Below, one piece after another: positions 34,589 to 46,000 of a DNA stretch of 64,000 nucleotides; the stretch's first letter is position 1, and each line of letters starts with the position of its first letter. The stretch is taken from positions 248,001-312,000 of the forward strand of contig NW_024881981.1 of the NCBI RefSeq assembly GCF_019059575.1, given 5' to 3'. The notes under the pieces are model-generated. The model was not told the origin of the DNA, searched no databases, and worked only from the letters and a program-made list of their open reading frames with translations. A program made the position numbers and the translations under genes. Source of the stretch: Amphibalanus amphitrite. Lineage: Eukaryota; Arthropoda; Thecostraca; Balanomorpha; Balanidae.

Positions 34589-37500
34589 GAGGCCAGTTTT
34601 ACCAACAGAAAAATAGCAGCCCGGCGCAATTTTTCTGTCAAAAACCAGCCGACGAGTTTCACCAACCAGGCGAAAAAATATCCGCCGGCGTGAAAAAATA
34701 TCAGCCAGAAAAATAGCCAACGAGTTTCACCAACGGCAAATGCGGCATTAATGGAGTGTTTATCTGCGCCATTATATGTAGAAAAACAGCCCAAAAAATA
34801 GACAGGCGACCCCGTCTATTTTTTTGATGTCGTGTAGGGGTAATTGGCCTCATTTGTTACTAATTATCGTGATTTGCGCTTCTCAGTTGATATAATAATT
34901 TAGTATCATTCATGGCCAATTTGTAAAGCATCTGGGCTTCAAGATTAGAAGAGGAATACTGATGATATTGCGTAAAGAAAGAGCCTTTGTCACCAGGCAG
35001 GACCAAAAGGAACCAACAAGACGGGTGTTTGGTGTTGTGGTGTTAGTTTTTTCGTTTTATATTATCTTTTTGCTACCAGCACCCAACAGCAAGATGATAG
35101 CGCATTAACTAGTGGTCAGCTTACAAGTTCATTGCTCGCACGGAAGTGGAAAATAATGATGGAAGGTCATTTTCGAAAATCGAAGGTGATTGAATAAATG
35201 CTGGAAGGAGAGGCAGAGAGGGTAGGCTCATTGGACTCAAGATTTTAAATAAATATGTCACTCACATATTCATCTACATTTGACATTGCAAGGTGCCAGC
35301 TACTGATACCACTACTACTTTTGGGTGGAACTTACTCGAGCTGTGCGGCATGGTGCATTGACATTGCTAAGACCAAAATGGCAAGATTTTCAAGATATAA
35401 TAATTCAAGATAGTAATTCAAGATAATTCAACTCAAGATAGAATAAATTTAAAAAAGAAATTGAATAGCATGAAAGAAATGTATAAAGGCTTGTTTTTTA
35501 AGCAAAACGTGCAAAGTTTGCATGGTTGCGAACCCGAACAAACTTGCTGAATGCTGTCATAAGATTGTGCCACTGAACTCAGCAAGTCATGCTGCCAATA
35601 TTGAAGGAAAAGAAAATAATAGTAATGTTGTAAAATGTAAATGAATCCATAACTGATGTGTGTGCAGTGTGCAGACTGTGCTGATATTGAATGCATGTGT
35701 ATCTTGCATGCATGAGTCATGCAGGGATCATGTTAAAACTGGCTGTAAGTATTGTGAGTTAGTTTTGCTAAATTGTGGAGGCACCAGGTAAATTGCGGTC
35801 AAAATGTTATTGTTCACCTCAGCGCTGAAATTTCTGCACACAGAGTTTTCAGATCATGCGCCGAAATGTTCATGCAGCCCGTCCGTTTCGCTGGTCATGT
35901 TGACAGTGACAAGGATTTTTTCCCAGTCTCATGTTGAAATACAATAATAATTCACTTAGCTTGATTTTAGCTTATGTTTTTCATGCCAGTTCCTAGAATA
36001 AGGCAGCCAATATTTTCTGTCATGTGAGAAATAAAATGACAATATGCACAATTGCGGGCTGTGGCATGTTGTGATGTTTTTCCTTGTTTATTGCTGAGGT
36101 TTTTCCAGTCTCTGCTGCAAAAACGGTGGTGAATCCACCGTCGTCCGACGGTTTCGATGACGCCAATCATCGGCGAGTGTTGCTGTGATGGCCGACCTGA
36201 CTGAGCGCACAGCGGCAGCCGCCGTCGCCAATAACGACAGTGAGGACACCTCCGAGTCGGACGGAGACGCCGCCGCGGACGACTTCACCGTGCTGGACGA
36301 GGTGGAGCGCTCGAGCCGACAGGCCGTGCACCGCGTGCGCTGCCCGACTGGCTGGCGCACCCGCAGCCGATTGGCGACCGGCGGCCGGCGCCGGCCAATC
36401 TGCCGGCGCTCTGCCCCGAGCTGCGCGCCCGGCTGGCCGCCGAGGGCATCGAACAGGTGTTCCTGGTGCAGGTGACGGTGCTGCCTGAGTTGCTGGCGGC
36501 CGCAGAGTCGCCGCTGCCACCGGCCGACCTCTGCGTCTCGGCGCCGGCCGGCCGCGGTAAGACGCTGCCGTTCGTGCTGCCGCTGGTGCAGGCGCCGCGC
36601 CGCGCCGGCCGCCGGGTGCGCGCGCTAGCTGTGCTACCCACACAGGCGCTGCCCGCTCAGGTGCCCGCCGTGTTCCGCCAGTACGACGCCGACACGCCGC
36701 TCTGCGTCCGGCTGCTGGGTGGAGACGAAGTGGCACGAGGGGGGGGGGCACCAACTGGTGGCGGTGGGGCCGCGCGGCCCGGTCTCCCTGGCTGATCGTG
36801 GTGAGCACTCCTGGCTGGCTGATGGATCACATACCCAGCGCCGAGGGCTTCTCGCTAGCGCACCTGCGCTACCTGGTGATCGACGAAGCCGGCCGGGTGA
36901 TCGAGATGGCCGAGACGGGCTGGCTGAAAGCGGTGGAGCGGGTGGCGGCAGCCACGGCCCGCCGCCCTGCATCGCCGGCCGGCTGACGGCCGCCGCCGTC
37001 TGCGCGCCTCACCTGCCGCTGCAGAAGCTGCCGTTCCTGGCTACCCTGTCACAGAACCCGGAGGCCGGAGAAGCTGGAGCGAATGTCGCTGTTCCAGCCG
37101 CGACTGCTGGTGGCCGGCACGGCCGGCCGCCGTCGCACTGCCCGGTCAGCTCGTCGGCAGGTTCACCACGCCGGCCGAGCTGAGCGAGTCGTTCAACGTG
37201 GTGGCGCCGCAGCCGCTGAAGCCGCTGCTGATGCACAATTTGCTCCGACAGCCCGACTGGCGGCGCTCGCTCGTGTTGGTCAACTGGAACGAGGCAGCGC
37301 ACCAGCTGGAGCTACCGCTGTCGGTGCTGGGCGCGCGCGAGGCCGAGTTCCCTGGGGCAGTGCCGGCGGGCCAGCGCGGCGGCGGCGCGCGCCAGCTGAA
37401 ATGCTGGTGTGCTCGAGGCTATGGCGCGCGGTATTGACGTGGACGCCGTGGACGCGGTCGTGTCGTACGACATCCCGGCGCTGTTGAAGGCACACTGCGT

Positions 37501-39170
37501 GCGTCGGACGGCGCGCGGTAGCCGGGCCGGCCAGGCGGTCACGCTAATGTTTGAGCGGCAGCGCAGCCATTTCTAGCGGCTGATGGCGCAGGCGGGCAAG
37601 GTGGACGGCCGGGTGCGGGAGACGCCGGTGCCGCTGTACGAGCTGCGCCAGTACGAGGCGACCTACGTCAGTGGATTTCCACGCTAGCTTCTAGTTGATC
37701 GCTTTTTTCACCTTGTTTACGCTCATCGCTCATGATTTATTTACATTTTAGAAATATTACAATGAATAGGTGTTTACCTTGTCATCAGCCCAGAAAAGTT
37801 TAAGTAGGTAAGGCGTTTTTAGTTGCATAATGTATATTTGTTCATGAACACGGATTTAACGTGTCCTAACTCCCAAATGCTTCGATATTAGACCCGAGTT
37901 TTGCAAACCAGTCGAAAGGCTTAGAACGATCATTTGGTTGGGGCGTAGCCAGACGGCTCGACTGGGCGTGGAAGCCGGCGAAAAGGTGGTCACCACGCGA
38001 TCATCATGTAAAGCGGTCTCCGTCGGACGATTGTGTCCGTGCGCAACGAATGATCTCGGCACACGTGGACGAGTTCGGCAGGACTCTCCACTGAGCGGTA
38101 CTGGGCGCAGTCGAACGACGGTCGACGAAGCTAGCGCAGGTATTGTTACGAGCCGGACCAGTGTAGCGGGGCCGGAGCTTATATTGTTTGCTGTGTGGCG
38201 TTCCTTCGTCTTGACCGGGCCGGCAAACGGGGCCTGCATATCGGCTGAAACCACCTAGCCGGGCAGCATGACCTCCACCTCGCCGAAGTGGGGCGAACGA
38301 CCGCCCTCAGCCCTGCAATGACCGCGGTGCAGTTAATCTGGGTAGGTATCTTCCTGAGGTATGACACTCGCCTTGGCACAAGGCTTTACCCATATAGGCT
38401 TTGGCGAATCCTTAGCCCTCTTGGTCCTAGAAGTAGGTATAATGCAGTGCGCGCGAAGCCGCCTCGCAGCACCGCAGTTCACTCGCTCGGCAGCGGAACT
38501 GTCCGTCCAGCTTCAGGTGGCGCCTCTGGGAACAATGTTTGCCGCTTCTTCCCCACTCTTTTGACATCTAGGAAAGAGGTGCGACTCCCGCGTCGGGAGC
38601 GGGTCCCATCTATTATAGTCCCCACCTCATAAAAGGTGGGAGTGGGGGTCCATACATTGCGTGCACGTTCGACACGATTATTTTCTACAAGGTGCAACTA
38701 AAAGCAGACAAAAAGGTTAATTGCAAGTTGAAGGTATTGTAAAAATTAAAAATAATAGGCTGACAGGAAAAAAAGATCCACTAAAACGCACGCTTCCTAT
38801 CGTGACCGTCATAAATGACGTAGGTTTACAATTTGGTGGTCTTGTATTGTCAAGTTTATTATGGTCTATTTTGTGGTTACAACTCTTGAAAATATATGTT
38901 ATGTTTTCCAATAATAATATTTCTCAATCTTTGTTGTATTTGCTTAAAAAAACACGCTTAACTTTATTTGAAACATGTTTTAAATAATTTATCAATCTCC
39001 TTGACCATTATCGATATTAAAATATCAGCTGACTGCCGGCGACAAATATTTCCGGCCGATGTTGGCTGGAATATTTTTGTTGGTGAAACTCGTGGCTGTG
39101 TGGCGGCTATTTTTTCGGCTGGATATTTTATTTCGGCGGCCGGCTGGTATTTTTTGGTAAAACTGGCCTC
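34589..39170 (+). repeat. Composite-element unit 3
   Basis: Its left half is identical in sampled positions to unit 2. Its right half (after about 37330) carries private variants, including an altered GC-rich block near 37930-38260 and a short deletion near 38486. It ends in GGTAAAACTGGCCTC, directly abutting the right TIR with no spacer. Confidence 0.85.
36188..37687 (+). pseudogene. DDX51: DDX51 pseudogene, copy 3
   Basis: Intronless, with the same frameshifts and terminal stop as the other copies. The motif II position reads DEAG (near 36885), so the catalytic Asp is lost. Private changes occur near 37332 (C for T), 37354 (GGGGCA for GAGGCA) and 37592. Motif I (GRGKT) and motif V (ARGIDV) are still legible. 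Not functional. Confidence 0.88.
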
Positions 39171-39312
39171 AGATCTGCTTTTGTATGGGGCCGTACCCAA
39201 ATCTGCTATATTTGGGTACGATGACGTCACATGCGTACCCATTTTTAGCAGATTTCTGCTAAAAATAGCAGACTGCTAAAAATAGCAGATTTTACCATAG
39301 TTTCCCCGACTG
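39170..39312. repeat. Right terminal inverted repeat (143 bp)
   Basis: Exact complement of 24936-25078, ending CCCCGACTG and followed by GTAT (39313-39316), the matching flank of the left end. Confidence 0.9.
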
Positions 39313-39316
39313 GTAT

Positions 39317-40513
39317 AGAGCTATAGACACCAGGGCAAAACTGAAGACATCCCAGAATTCAAATATCAAATCTTTTAACATTACAAGGACATGATACTGA
39401 ATGAGCTTGAGCTGGTCGAACCCCTCCCCCCAGCTGTTTGGCCCTTGATTCATGCTTGGATTGAGGTAGGAGCTCTGAATAAAAAATGGGTGTGCTTCCA
39501 ATTTTCATTGACAAGAGGAAGCCCATCCATGATCCATGGTACCCAATGTTGTACTCTTGGGTTATTGGTTGACCTCCCTGGTCAATTCATTGCTCTAAAG
39601 TTCAGGATAATAGGGACCTGCTAAAACTGTTTAAAGGAGGTACCTACTACCCTACCTAGTAATGAGGTTGTATGGTCTTGATTTCAAATTTTATATCAGT
39701 TTTGCTCATAACATAAATGAAATATTCATGTAGTTAGGTAAGGTCAGCTCAGGTCTGGTGAGGTCAACCTGTAGGCATCCCACTGACTATCCACGCTATG
39801 TATTAAAACCATCACTATTAGCTTTGCAGCATGTTGCATCACCATCAGAACTTCTCCTCAATCATTCAAATGGGTGCTAAATTTGAAATCAGCTCCAAAA
39901 ACTGCTGTAGAATCTGGTAAAATTTAAAAAGAGGAGAACCAAGGTCATTGTCCTTGACTTGACCTTCACATGAGTTTGACCCTAGGGTATATAGGGCCTT
40001 GGTGGGTAGGTGGGGGGGGGGGGGGTATACCAGGTATACCAGGTATACCAGGTATAACTATAGGTGGGTATACCTGGTGGCTGGTATACCCACCTCAAAG
40101 CATGGGATAAAAATCATTTCACATGAGGGCATGTTTTTACTCACTAAAAGCCTGGAAATGTTTGAGTAAGGTATGCTGATTTATGCTGAATTGCAATTCT
40201 GGCCTGACAATTGACATGATCTGGGCTCAGATCAAAGGTCTTCTTGGATAGGGTCATGGAATTTTCAGGGCATGTCAGTGTGTGGCATTGATTAGCTTGA
40301 GAGTACATGCTGCAAGCTTCGTCATTATCAGCTGCTTTGTGCTAGATTTTTGTGTGAAAAACCATGGGGACAGACTAGTCCATCTGAACCTAAAAGTGTG
40401 AGGGTGAACTCACTATGGTACTAGGTACTTAGTGTTGTTAAGGTTTAAAATTGGAGCTAAAACGTGCTCCAGCACCTGTGAACCCCTTCCCTGCCTAAAA
40501 CTGTCTGTAAAAA
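39317..40513. other. Region upstream of TSEN34
   Basis: No gene seen. It must hold the TSEN34 promoter, but I cannot define one. It includes a palindromic minisatellite at about 40012-40095: three copies of CAGGTATAC, then GGTGGGTATACC facing GGTATACCCACC, preceded by a G13-type run. Confidence 0.4.
40014..40095. repeat. GGTATACC palindromic minisatellite
   Basis: A run of G is followed by tandem TATACCAGG phrases and by a larger inverted pair (GGTGGGTATACC and GGTATACCCACC) that could form a cruciform about 420 bases upstream of the TSEN34 start. Confidence 0.65.
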
Positions 40514-42134
40514 ATGTTCACAGATAAAAGAATACTGGAGGCATCCCATCCAAGTGATGTGCAGCTAGCTTCAGCCGCAGCAGTCAAGCATGGTCCTCTT
40601 CACCAGGACTTGGCCCAGTCTTGCTCCCAGCGTCTCATGGACTCTTCCAACTTAGCCCCGCCTGTGGCTGGGTCGGAGCCGGAATGGGATGCTTTGGATG
40701 ATAGCGAGGCGGCCGCTGCAGACTGGTGCAGCTCGCCCGGTCCAAAACAGGACGATGACGAATCGTGTCCCGCACACTGGGACAATGGTGGGGGCTTCCC
40801 TGCTGCTGAACCTCAGTCCGATACCACATGCCCACCAACTACAGAGCACGTCTCTGTCGGTGACTGCCCGGCGGCCGTCGAGCCCGATTCCGCTCTGCAG
40901 CTGGAGGTAGCCAGTGGCCGCCTGGGCTACGTGTGGAGTGCTGCTGCCGCCCGCCAGCTGCGCCAGCTGGGAGTCACCGGTCAGCCGGCGGGCAGCGTGG
41001 CGCGCGCCCCGCGCCAGCCGGCCCAGCTGGGTCTGCCGCTGACCCTGCTGCCAGAGGAGATGGACCTCCTGCATCGGCAAGGTAAGCAGCCAGCAGGCAA
41101 CGAACGTCTCAACAAACGACTTGTGCACATGGATGTTTGTGGCCAGTGACTCTTCCTTCGGTCTTTTCTATTTCGGCTCACAATCATGGCGTTTACCGGG
41201 TCTCCTCTTTTTAGTTTACTTTCAACTCCGCTAAATTTATGCTTTACTCAACTTTACTAAAGTTCGCTGAGAAGCTGCGGTCCGTTCTGTCATCGACTGT
41301 TCTCTGTCGGCAGGGCTCGCTGAGCTGGTGCAGTACCCGGAGTTGCTGCGTCCGCGGTCCGCCGACCAGCGCCGCGCGCTGGCCCAGCGAGAGGCAGCCA
41401 GTGCGGCCGCCCAGCAGCGCCTCATGACGCTCACGCGGCACAAGCAGCTGCTGGAACGCGCCGACCAGATCGTCGAGGGCAAGTGGCGCAAGCTGGAGCG
41501 TCTGCGGGCGGCCGGGAAGCCGGCGCCGGACGTCAGCCGCGAGCAGCTGAGGTTCGAGTTCATCGAGCAGCTGCGCGCCGACGTGCGGCCGCCGCCGGTC
41601 GGCCAGTGCCACCAGCAGCTGTACTGCGGCCACCCGCTGACGCTGCGGCCCGAGCGGGTGCCGCCGCCGCCGCCGCCGACGGCCGACCCTGCCGCGCGCA
41701 CACGCCGAGCGGTCTACGCCGACCTGTGGCGGCGCGGGTACTGGCTCACAGACGGACTCAAGTTCGGCGGCCACTTCCTGGCGTACGAGGGCGACCCGCT
41801 GGTTTATCACGCAGCGTTTGTGGTGCGATGTGTCCAGCGGCGGCCTCACGTGCGTGATCTGGCGGGCATGCAGCGGCTGGCGCACGGCTGCTCGAAGACG
41901 CTGCTGATCTCCTGGGTGGATGATGGGGAAGTGCGTCACGAGGCTATCAGCCGACGACGCCGGCCGCTCAGGGAGGTGATGTCAAGTAGGGCCGGTACCG
42001 GCGGCAGCGAGCCTCCTCAGGACCCATGGTGGCTAGAGGTGGACGGCAGTCGGGAGTCAAAACTGGACGGCTGTGAACAAAGTGACGCGTCAAACTCTGC
42101 TACTGTGAGCCGGGATGAAACTGAGATCACGTGA
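40514..42134 (+). CDS. TSEN34: tRNA-splicing endonuclease subunit Sen34 (2 exons, 462 aa)
   Basis: Exons 40514-41081 and 41314-42134 (CAAG/gtaagc and ctgtcggcag/GG, phase 1) sum to 1,389 nt. TSEN34 is the catalytic subunit that cuts the 3' splice site of intron-containing pre-tRNAs in the nucleus. The N-terminal domain (about residues 128-200, LEVASGRLGYVW to LGLPLTLLPEEMDLLHRQ) matches the family. A charged linker follows, then the nuclease fold with YADLWRRGYWLT and LKFGGHFLAYEGDPL. The catalytic triad is Tyr347, His355 and Lys384 (SKTLLISW). About 125 residues upstream of the conserved N-terminus are acidic, low-complexity and absent from human TSEN34. The true start could be further downstream, although the frame is open and an ATG is at 40514. 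The gene is convergent with frazzled. Confidence 0.93.
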
Positions 42135-43086
42135 GAGAATGGTGTCACGGTAGATTGAGTGGTGTCACGATTTGTTTTTATGCTGATGTGTTTCTGTGGG
42201 GAGTGGCAATAATACCAAAGGCAAAAGTACCGCAAGTTAGTTGGGTCCACCCAGTTCCATGGTTCACCGTTCTAATCGATCAGAGTAGCGGGGTACGGCG
42301 GTGAAATCGGGAACCTGTGCGAAGGAGTGAGCATCTGTAAACGGGTGGTAGAAAAATGAACACCTTGCTAAAGTTTCGTCATTTACCGGTTCCCAGGGAA
42401 GGAAGGTGAGTTGCCAAAAAGGTGTTAACATATTGCGAGGTCAAAAGCATAGGTGAACACAAATGTTACGCGCAGTATAAAATGTATTAGAATACATTAC
42501 GACAAAGTTGCAATCAGTGCAGGAACAGCGCCAGTGTCCACGCATAATAAAAAAGGTCACGGGAAAGTGGTAGGGCGCACACGCGTTACGCGGAACACTG
42601 GACGGCCAACGTAACGCTAGGAAAATACATAAACACATTGTACTCGGGCGGTCTTGCGAGATTCCAACTACAGACAAAGCTACGTTGTGCGGGGTGCCGG
42701 AACGGAAACGTGCGCCGAATGCGATATTGTATGTACAATAGGTACAGAGCTGGTCGCTGACTGCCGGAGTCGACAGACACCTGTCCACTGGGACAGAGGT
42801 CTAAAAGACCGTCCACCGGGCGCGCGCCCAGTCCACATTGTCCACACGGGGCGCACGACAGACCCGCCGCCGCGCGTCCACATAGTCCACACCATCCCCC
42901 GCAACGGTACAGTGTCACTACTCCGTAAAAAGCGTTACAAAAAGAAAACTTGGTACAATGCTGCCTTTGGCACAAATAATGACTCAAAAGGAACACAACT
43001 ATCGCTCACTGTGCGGCGCCGGCTCAGTCCTGGGGCCGCGGCGGGCCCGCGCCGGTCGCCGGTAGCTGCCTCATTGGGCGGCGCCA
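42135..43086. other. Short convergent intergenic region
   Basis: It separates the stop codons of TSEN34 (plus) and frazzled (minus), so both 3' UTRs should lie here. I see no gene, and no AATAAA close enough to either stop to assign with confidence. Confidence 0.4.
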
Positions 43087-46000
43087 CTAGCACTGGAACT
43101 CGGAGGCGGTGATGGCGTTCAGATCCTTCATCAGACCCTCCAGGTTGGCCATCTCCTGCGTCAGCTCCTCGGTGCTGTAGGACGGCTGGGGAAAAAAAAT
43201 TGGGAAAAAGGAGTTAAACAAGGCGCCCCAAAGGCAAGTAACTGAAGCGCTGTTATGTAAGCCAGTTGTAAAATCAGCGCGACGAAGCATCAAAAGGGCA
43301 AAACCCAGGAACCACGCGACTAACCCGCTGAGATGGGCTCAGTTCAAGTGGAAACCGCATACAATTATCCAGACATGACAGGATACAGCGGTACTGAAGG
43401 TGCACTTTGATACGGTCTCTCATCAATCTCACCCCAATGCTCTTACCTGAAGTGGCAGCATCTCCTCCCGACTGCACGGACCGTCGCTGGCCCGGGGCGA
43501 GCTGGCGAACGACGGTCTCTTCAGGGGGCTGCCGAGCGCGCGCGGCCCGGCCGGCAGCGGCGGCGGCGGCGCCGGCACGCCGAAGCTTTTGAGCGGGTGT
43601 GTGGGCGGCGGCACGCGCTTGCCCAGCGATCCGGAGTCGATGCTGCTGGCCGAACTAGCCGAGTAGCCGGGCGGCAGACCGGCCGGCCCGGCCGCCTCCG
43701 ACGAGGAGGCCGACGTCAGGCCCAGGCCGGCGCCGTAGTGGCTCTCCGGGGCCGACGGCGCTGTACCAAACAGGGACACTGTGGTCAGAGGGGATCGAAT
43801 GGCTTACTTAGGACGACAAACAAGTAATGGCGTGTGGAAACTGAGAGCAGTCACGATTATTCAAATACCAACACGCTGGGGTCCAGTTATGTCAATAAGA
43901 TATCACTTCAAACCTGCAGTGATTTTGACATGAGAGCGCCTTATCTTTAAACAAAAGCAGAACACAAACGACCGGCCTTTACGCCGTCTGTACGCTCCGC
44001 CCGCTGACTGAGGAGCGGTACATGTCTGCGGTACCTGGCGGCGGCGGCGGCTCCACACCGGCCCGGGAGATGCTGAACTGGGTGCGCGGGTACACGGGAC
44101 GTGTCTCCACCGTGCCGTTCGCCAGGGCCGTGGCCGAGCTACCGGCTGGAACGGGGGAAAACGCCGCTGGAGAATCACCGAGAGACAATAGCGACACACG
44201 ATACGAGCGGCCAGCAAAGAGCGGCAGCCCCCTTACCCTCCCCTACTCCGGAACATAAGAAAGCGGACGCAGGGAAACTGCATGCGGGGCAACAACAAAC
44301 GAAAGGCTGAAGCTGTGTGAACACAACATTTAGCGAAGTCCGGGCATTCTTTAAGCATATCCAGAACAAATGATGCATCCATTTCAAGTACCCTAGCACA
44401 TACCGTCTGTTAGGAAAATGCGGCAGACTGGCAGCATCCATTACACGGATGCGCCCAATGAAGGCCAGTCACTGAGATCAGGGTCGCTATCTGACCACTA
44501 ACTTTATTACCTAAGCATTAGTTTACATGCGGTGTAGCAAAAAGTGACTAATTATTGGTATTACATAAAAACAAGTCCATTTTTTTTTTTTTTAGCCAGT
44601 ATTGAATGAGACGATTTCCGACAAATACTCTAGCAGACGGTGTTCCGTGGCTCCGCCGATCATACATCCCGCACCCGGCCGTACTCACGATCCGCGTTCT
44701 GCGCCACATCAATGGGCACAACGATCGGCTTTGGTTTAAAGGAGCGCCGCTGGAGCTGTGCGTTCAGCCGGTCCTCGCTGCGGGCTCTGTAAGCGTACCC
44801 TGTGCGGGGGGCGGGGCGGAGTGCGACCTGGGTCAGCTCCCCGCGACTACAGCAGGCACCGGACACTCAGATAGGCAGACAGGCGATACGTGCAGTGCGG
44901 TCCGACCGAATAGTACAGCAAAGGGCCGGTACCGAGCAGGCGGATGGTGCACAACAGCTCAGTGATAAGGGGTGCAGTGAGATGGACGGAATAGGAAGTG
45001 GATTCCGGGCAGATGAAGGGGGGAGGGGTCAGGATTGCGGGCACCTTGACCCTTATCAACGACAGCATCCTGGGCCCGTGTCGGAGGAGGACGATGCACA
45101 GAAGCTGGGACGTCGACTGTTGTGTGCAGTGTGTGCAGTCGGCTATGGTGCAAGGCAGCTAGCTGGAGGGACTAGCTGACAAGATAAAGGCGATGCAAAA
45201 CAGTGCAGCGTTTTGCAAGCTGTGTGCAAATCTAACAGTCAGCGACAGCTTACCGTGATAATAGCAGGCAAACGACACCAAGCACCGGCAAGCCCGAGCC
45301 AGCCAGCGTCATTCATACCAAACACAAAAATCGGCTCAGACACAACAGCTCATCTACAACACTGCAGCGAACATCAACCATCCTCGGAGCCAGCCACAAC
45401 GCTCTGGCACCGCCTACCTTTTCCTGCGCCGGGCGACTGAGCGCGCAGCAGGCGCTCCTTCCTGTCCAGTGTGGAGGAGTAGGCGCGCCCGTCGGGCTCG
45501 TAGTCGGGCGAGGGCCGCCGCAGCGAACCGCAGCTGTCCGAGCGGTGCTTGCCCAGCGGCCGCAGCTCCATCTGGTCGTGATGGATCCACAGATCGGGCG
45601 GCTTCAGGTCCGGCGTGCCGATCTCCGTCTGACTCTTCACGTAGCTGTTACTGCAAACATGCGACGGAAAATTTGAAGTGGGAGTAGGAGGTTGAGATAC
45701 TGCACAATGGATGCGTATGAATTATTATCGTCTTTCCATCAATTTCTATCTTTGTCTGCATGCAGCAGGATATTTGAAGTCATTGAAGTTCATTGTTTAG
45801 GGAAGACTCCAATGATACGCAAAAATACATAATTTCACGTTATCGTTACGTCAAATTAAGCAGCCTAGTCTTCATTTCGTACGTCAAATTAAGCAGCCTA
45901 GGCTTCATTTCGTATAGATACCATCTTCAAAACATGTATCATGACTGGCATGATGTGATAAAATCTTACAACACCCCGTGCCCAGCAGAGACCAAAGCCT

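Larger units (their letters stand above)
24936..39312. mobile_element. 14.4-kb composite element with perfect 143-bp TIRs carrying a DDX51 pseudogene array
   Basis: Base-by-base comparison of 24936-25078 with the complement of 39170-39312 shows no mismatch over 143 bp. The ends begin CAGTCGGGG, and GTAT flanks both sides (24932-24935, 39313-39316), consistent with a 4-bp target duplication. Inside are an inverted 89-bp spacer, a 47-bp perfect hairpin and three head-to-tail units (25210-29814, 29904-34499, 34589-39170). I find no transposase, polymerase or integrase frame, so the structure looks non-autonomous. The superfamily is uncertain: length and AGT-type ends recall Polintons, but the contents and the target duplication do not. 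It lies between INPP5A and TSEN34. Confidence 0.8.

Noticed and set aside
24936-39312. Polinton/Maverick interpretation of the TIR element
   Set aside because: Length and AGT-like ends would fit and a 6-bp flank matches at five of six bases, but there is no polymerase B, integrase, ATPase or capsid frame. The contents are three tandem pseudogene units.
41244-41939. 231-codon minus-strand frame
   Set aside because: Antisense shadow of TSEN34 exon 2, whose plus-strand catalytic motifs are clear.
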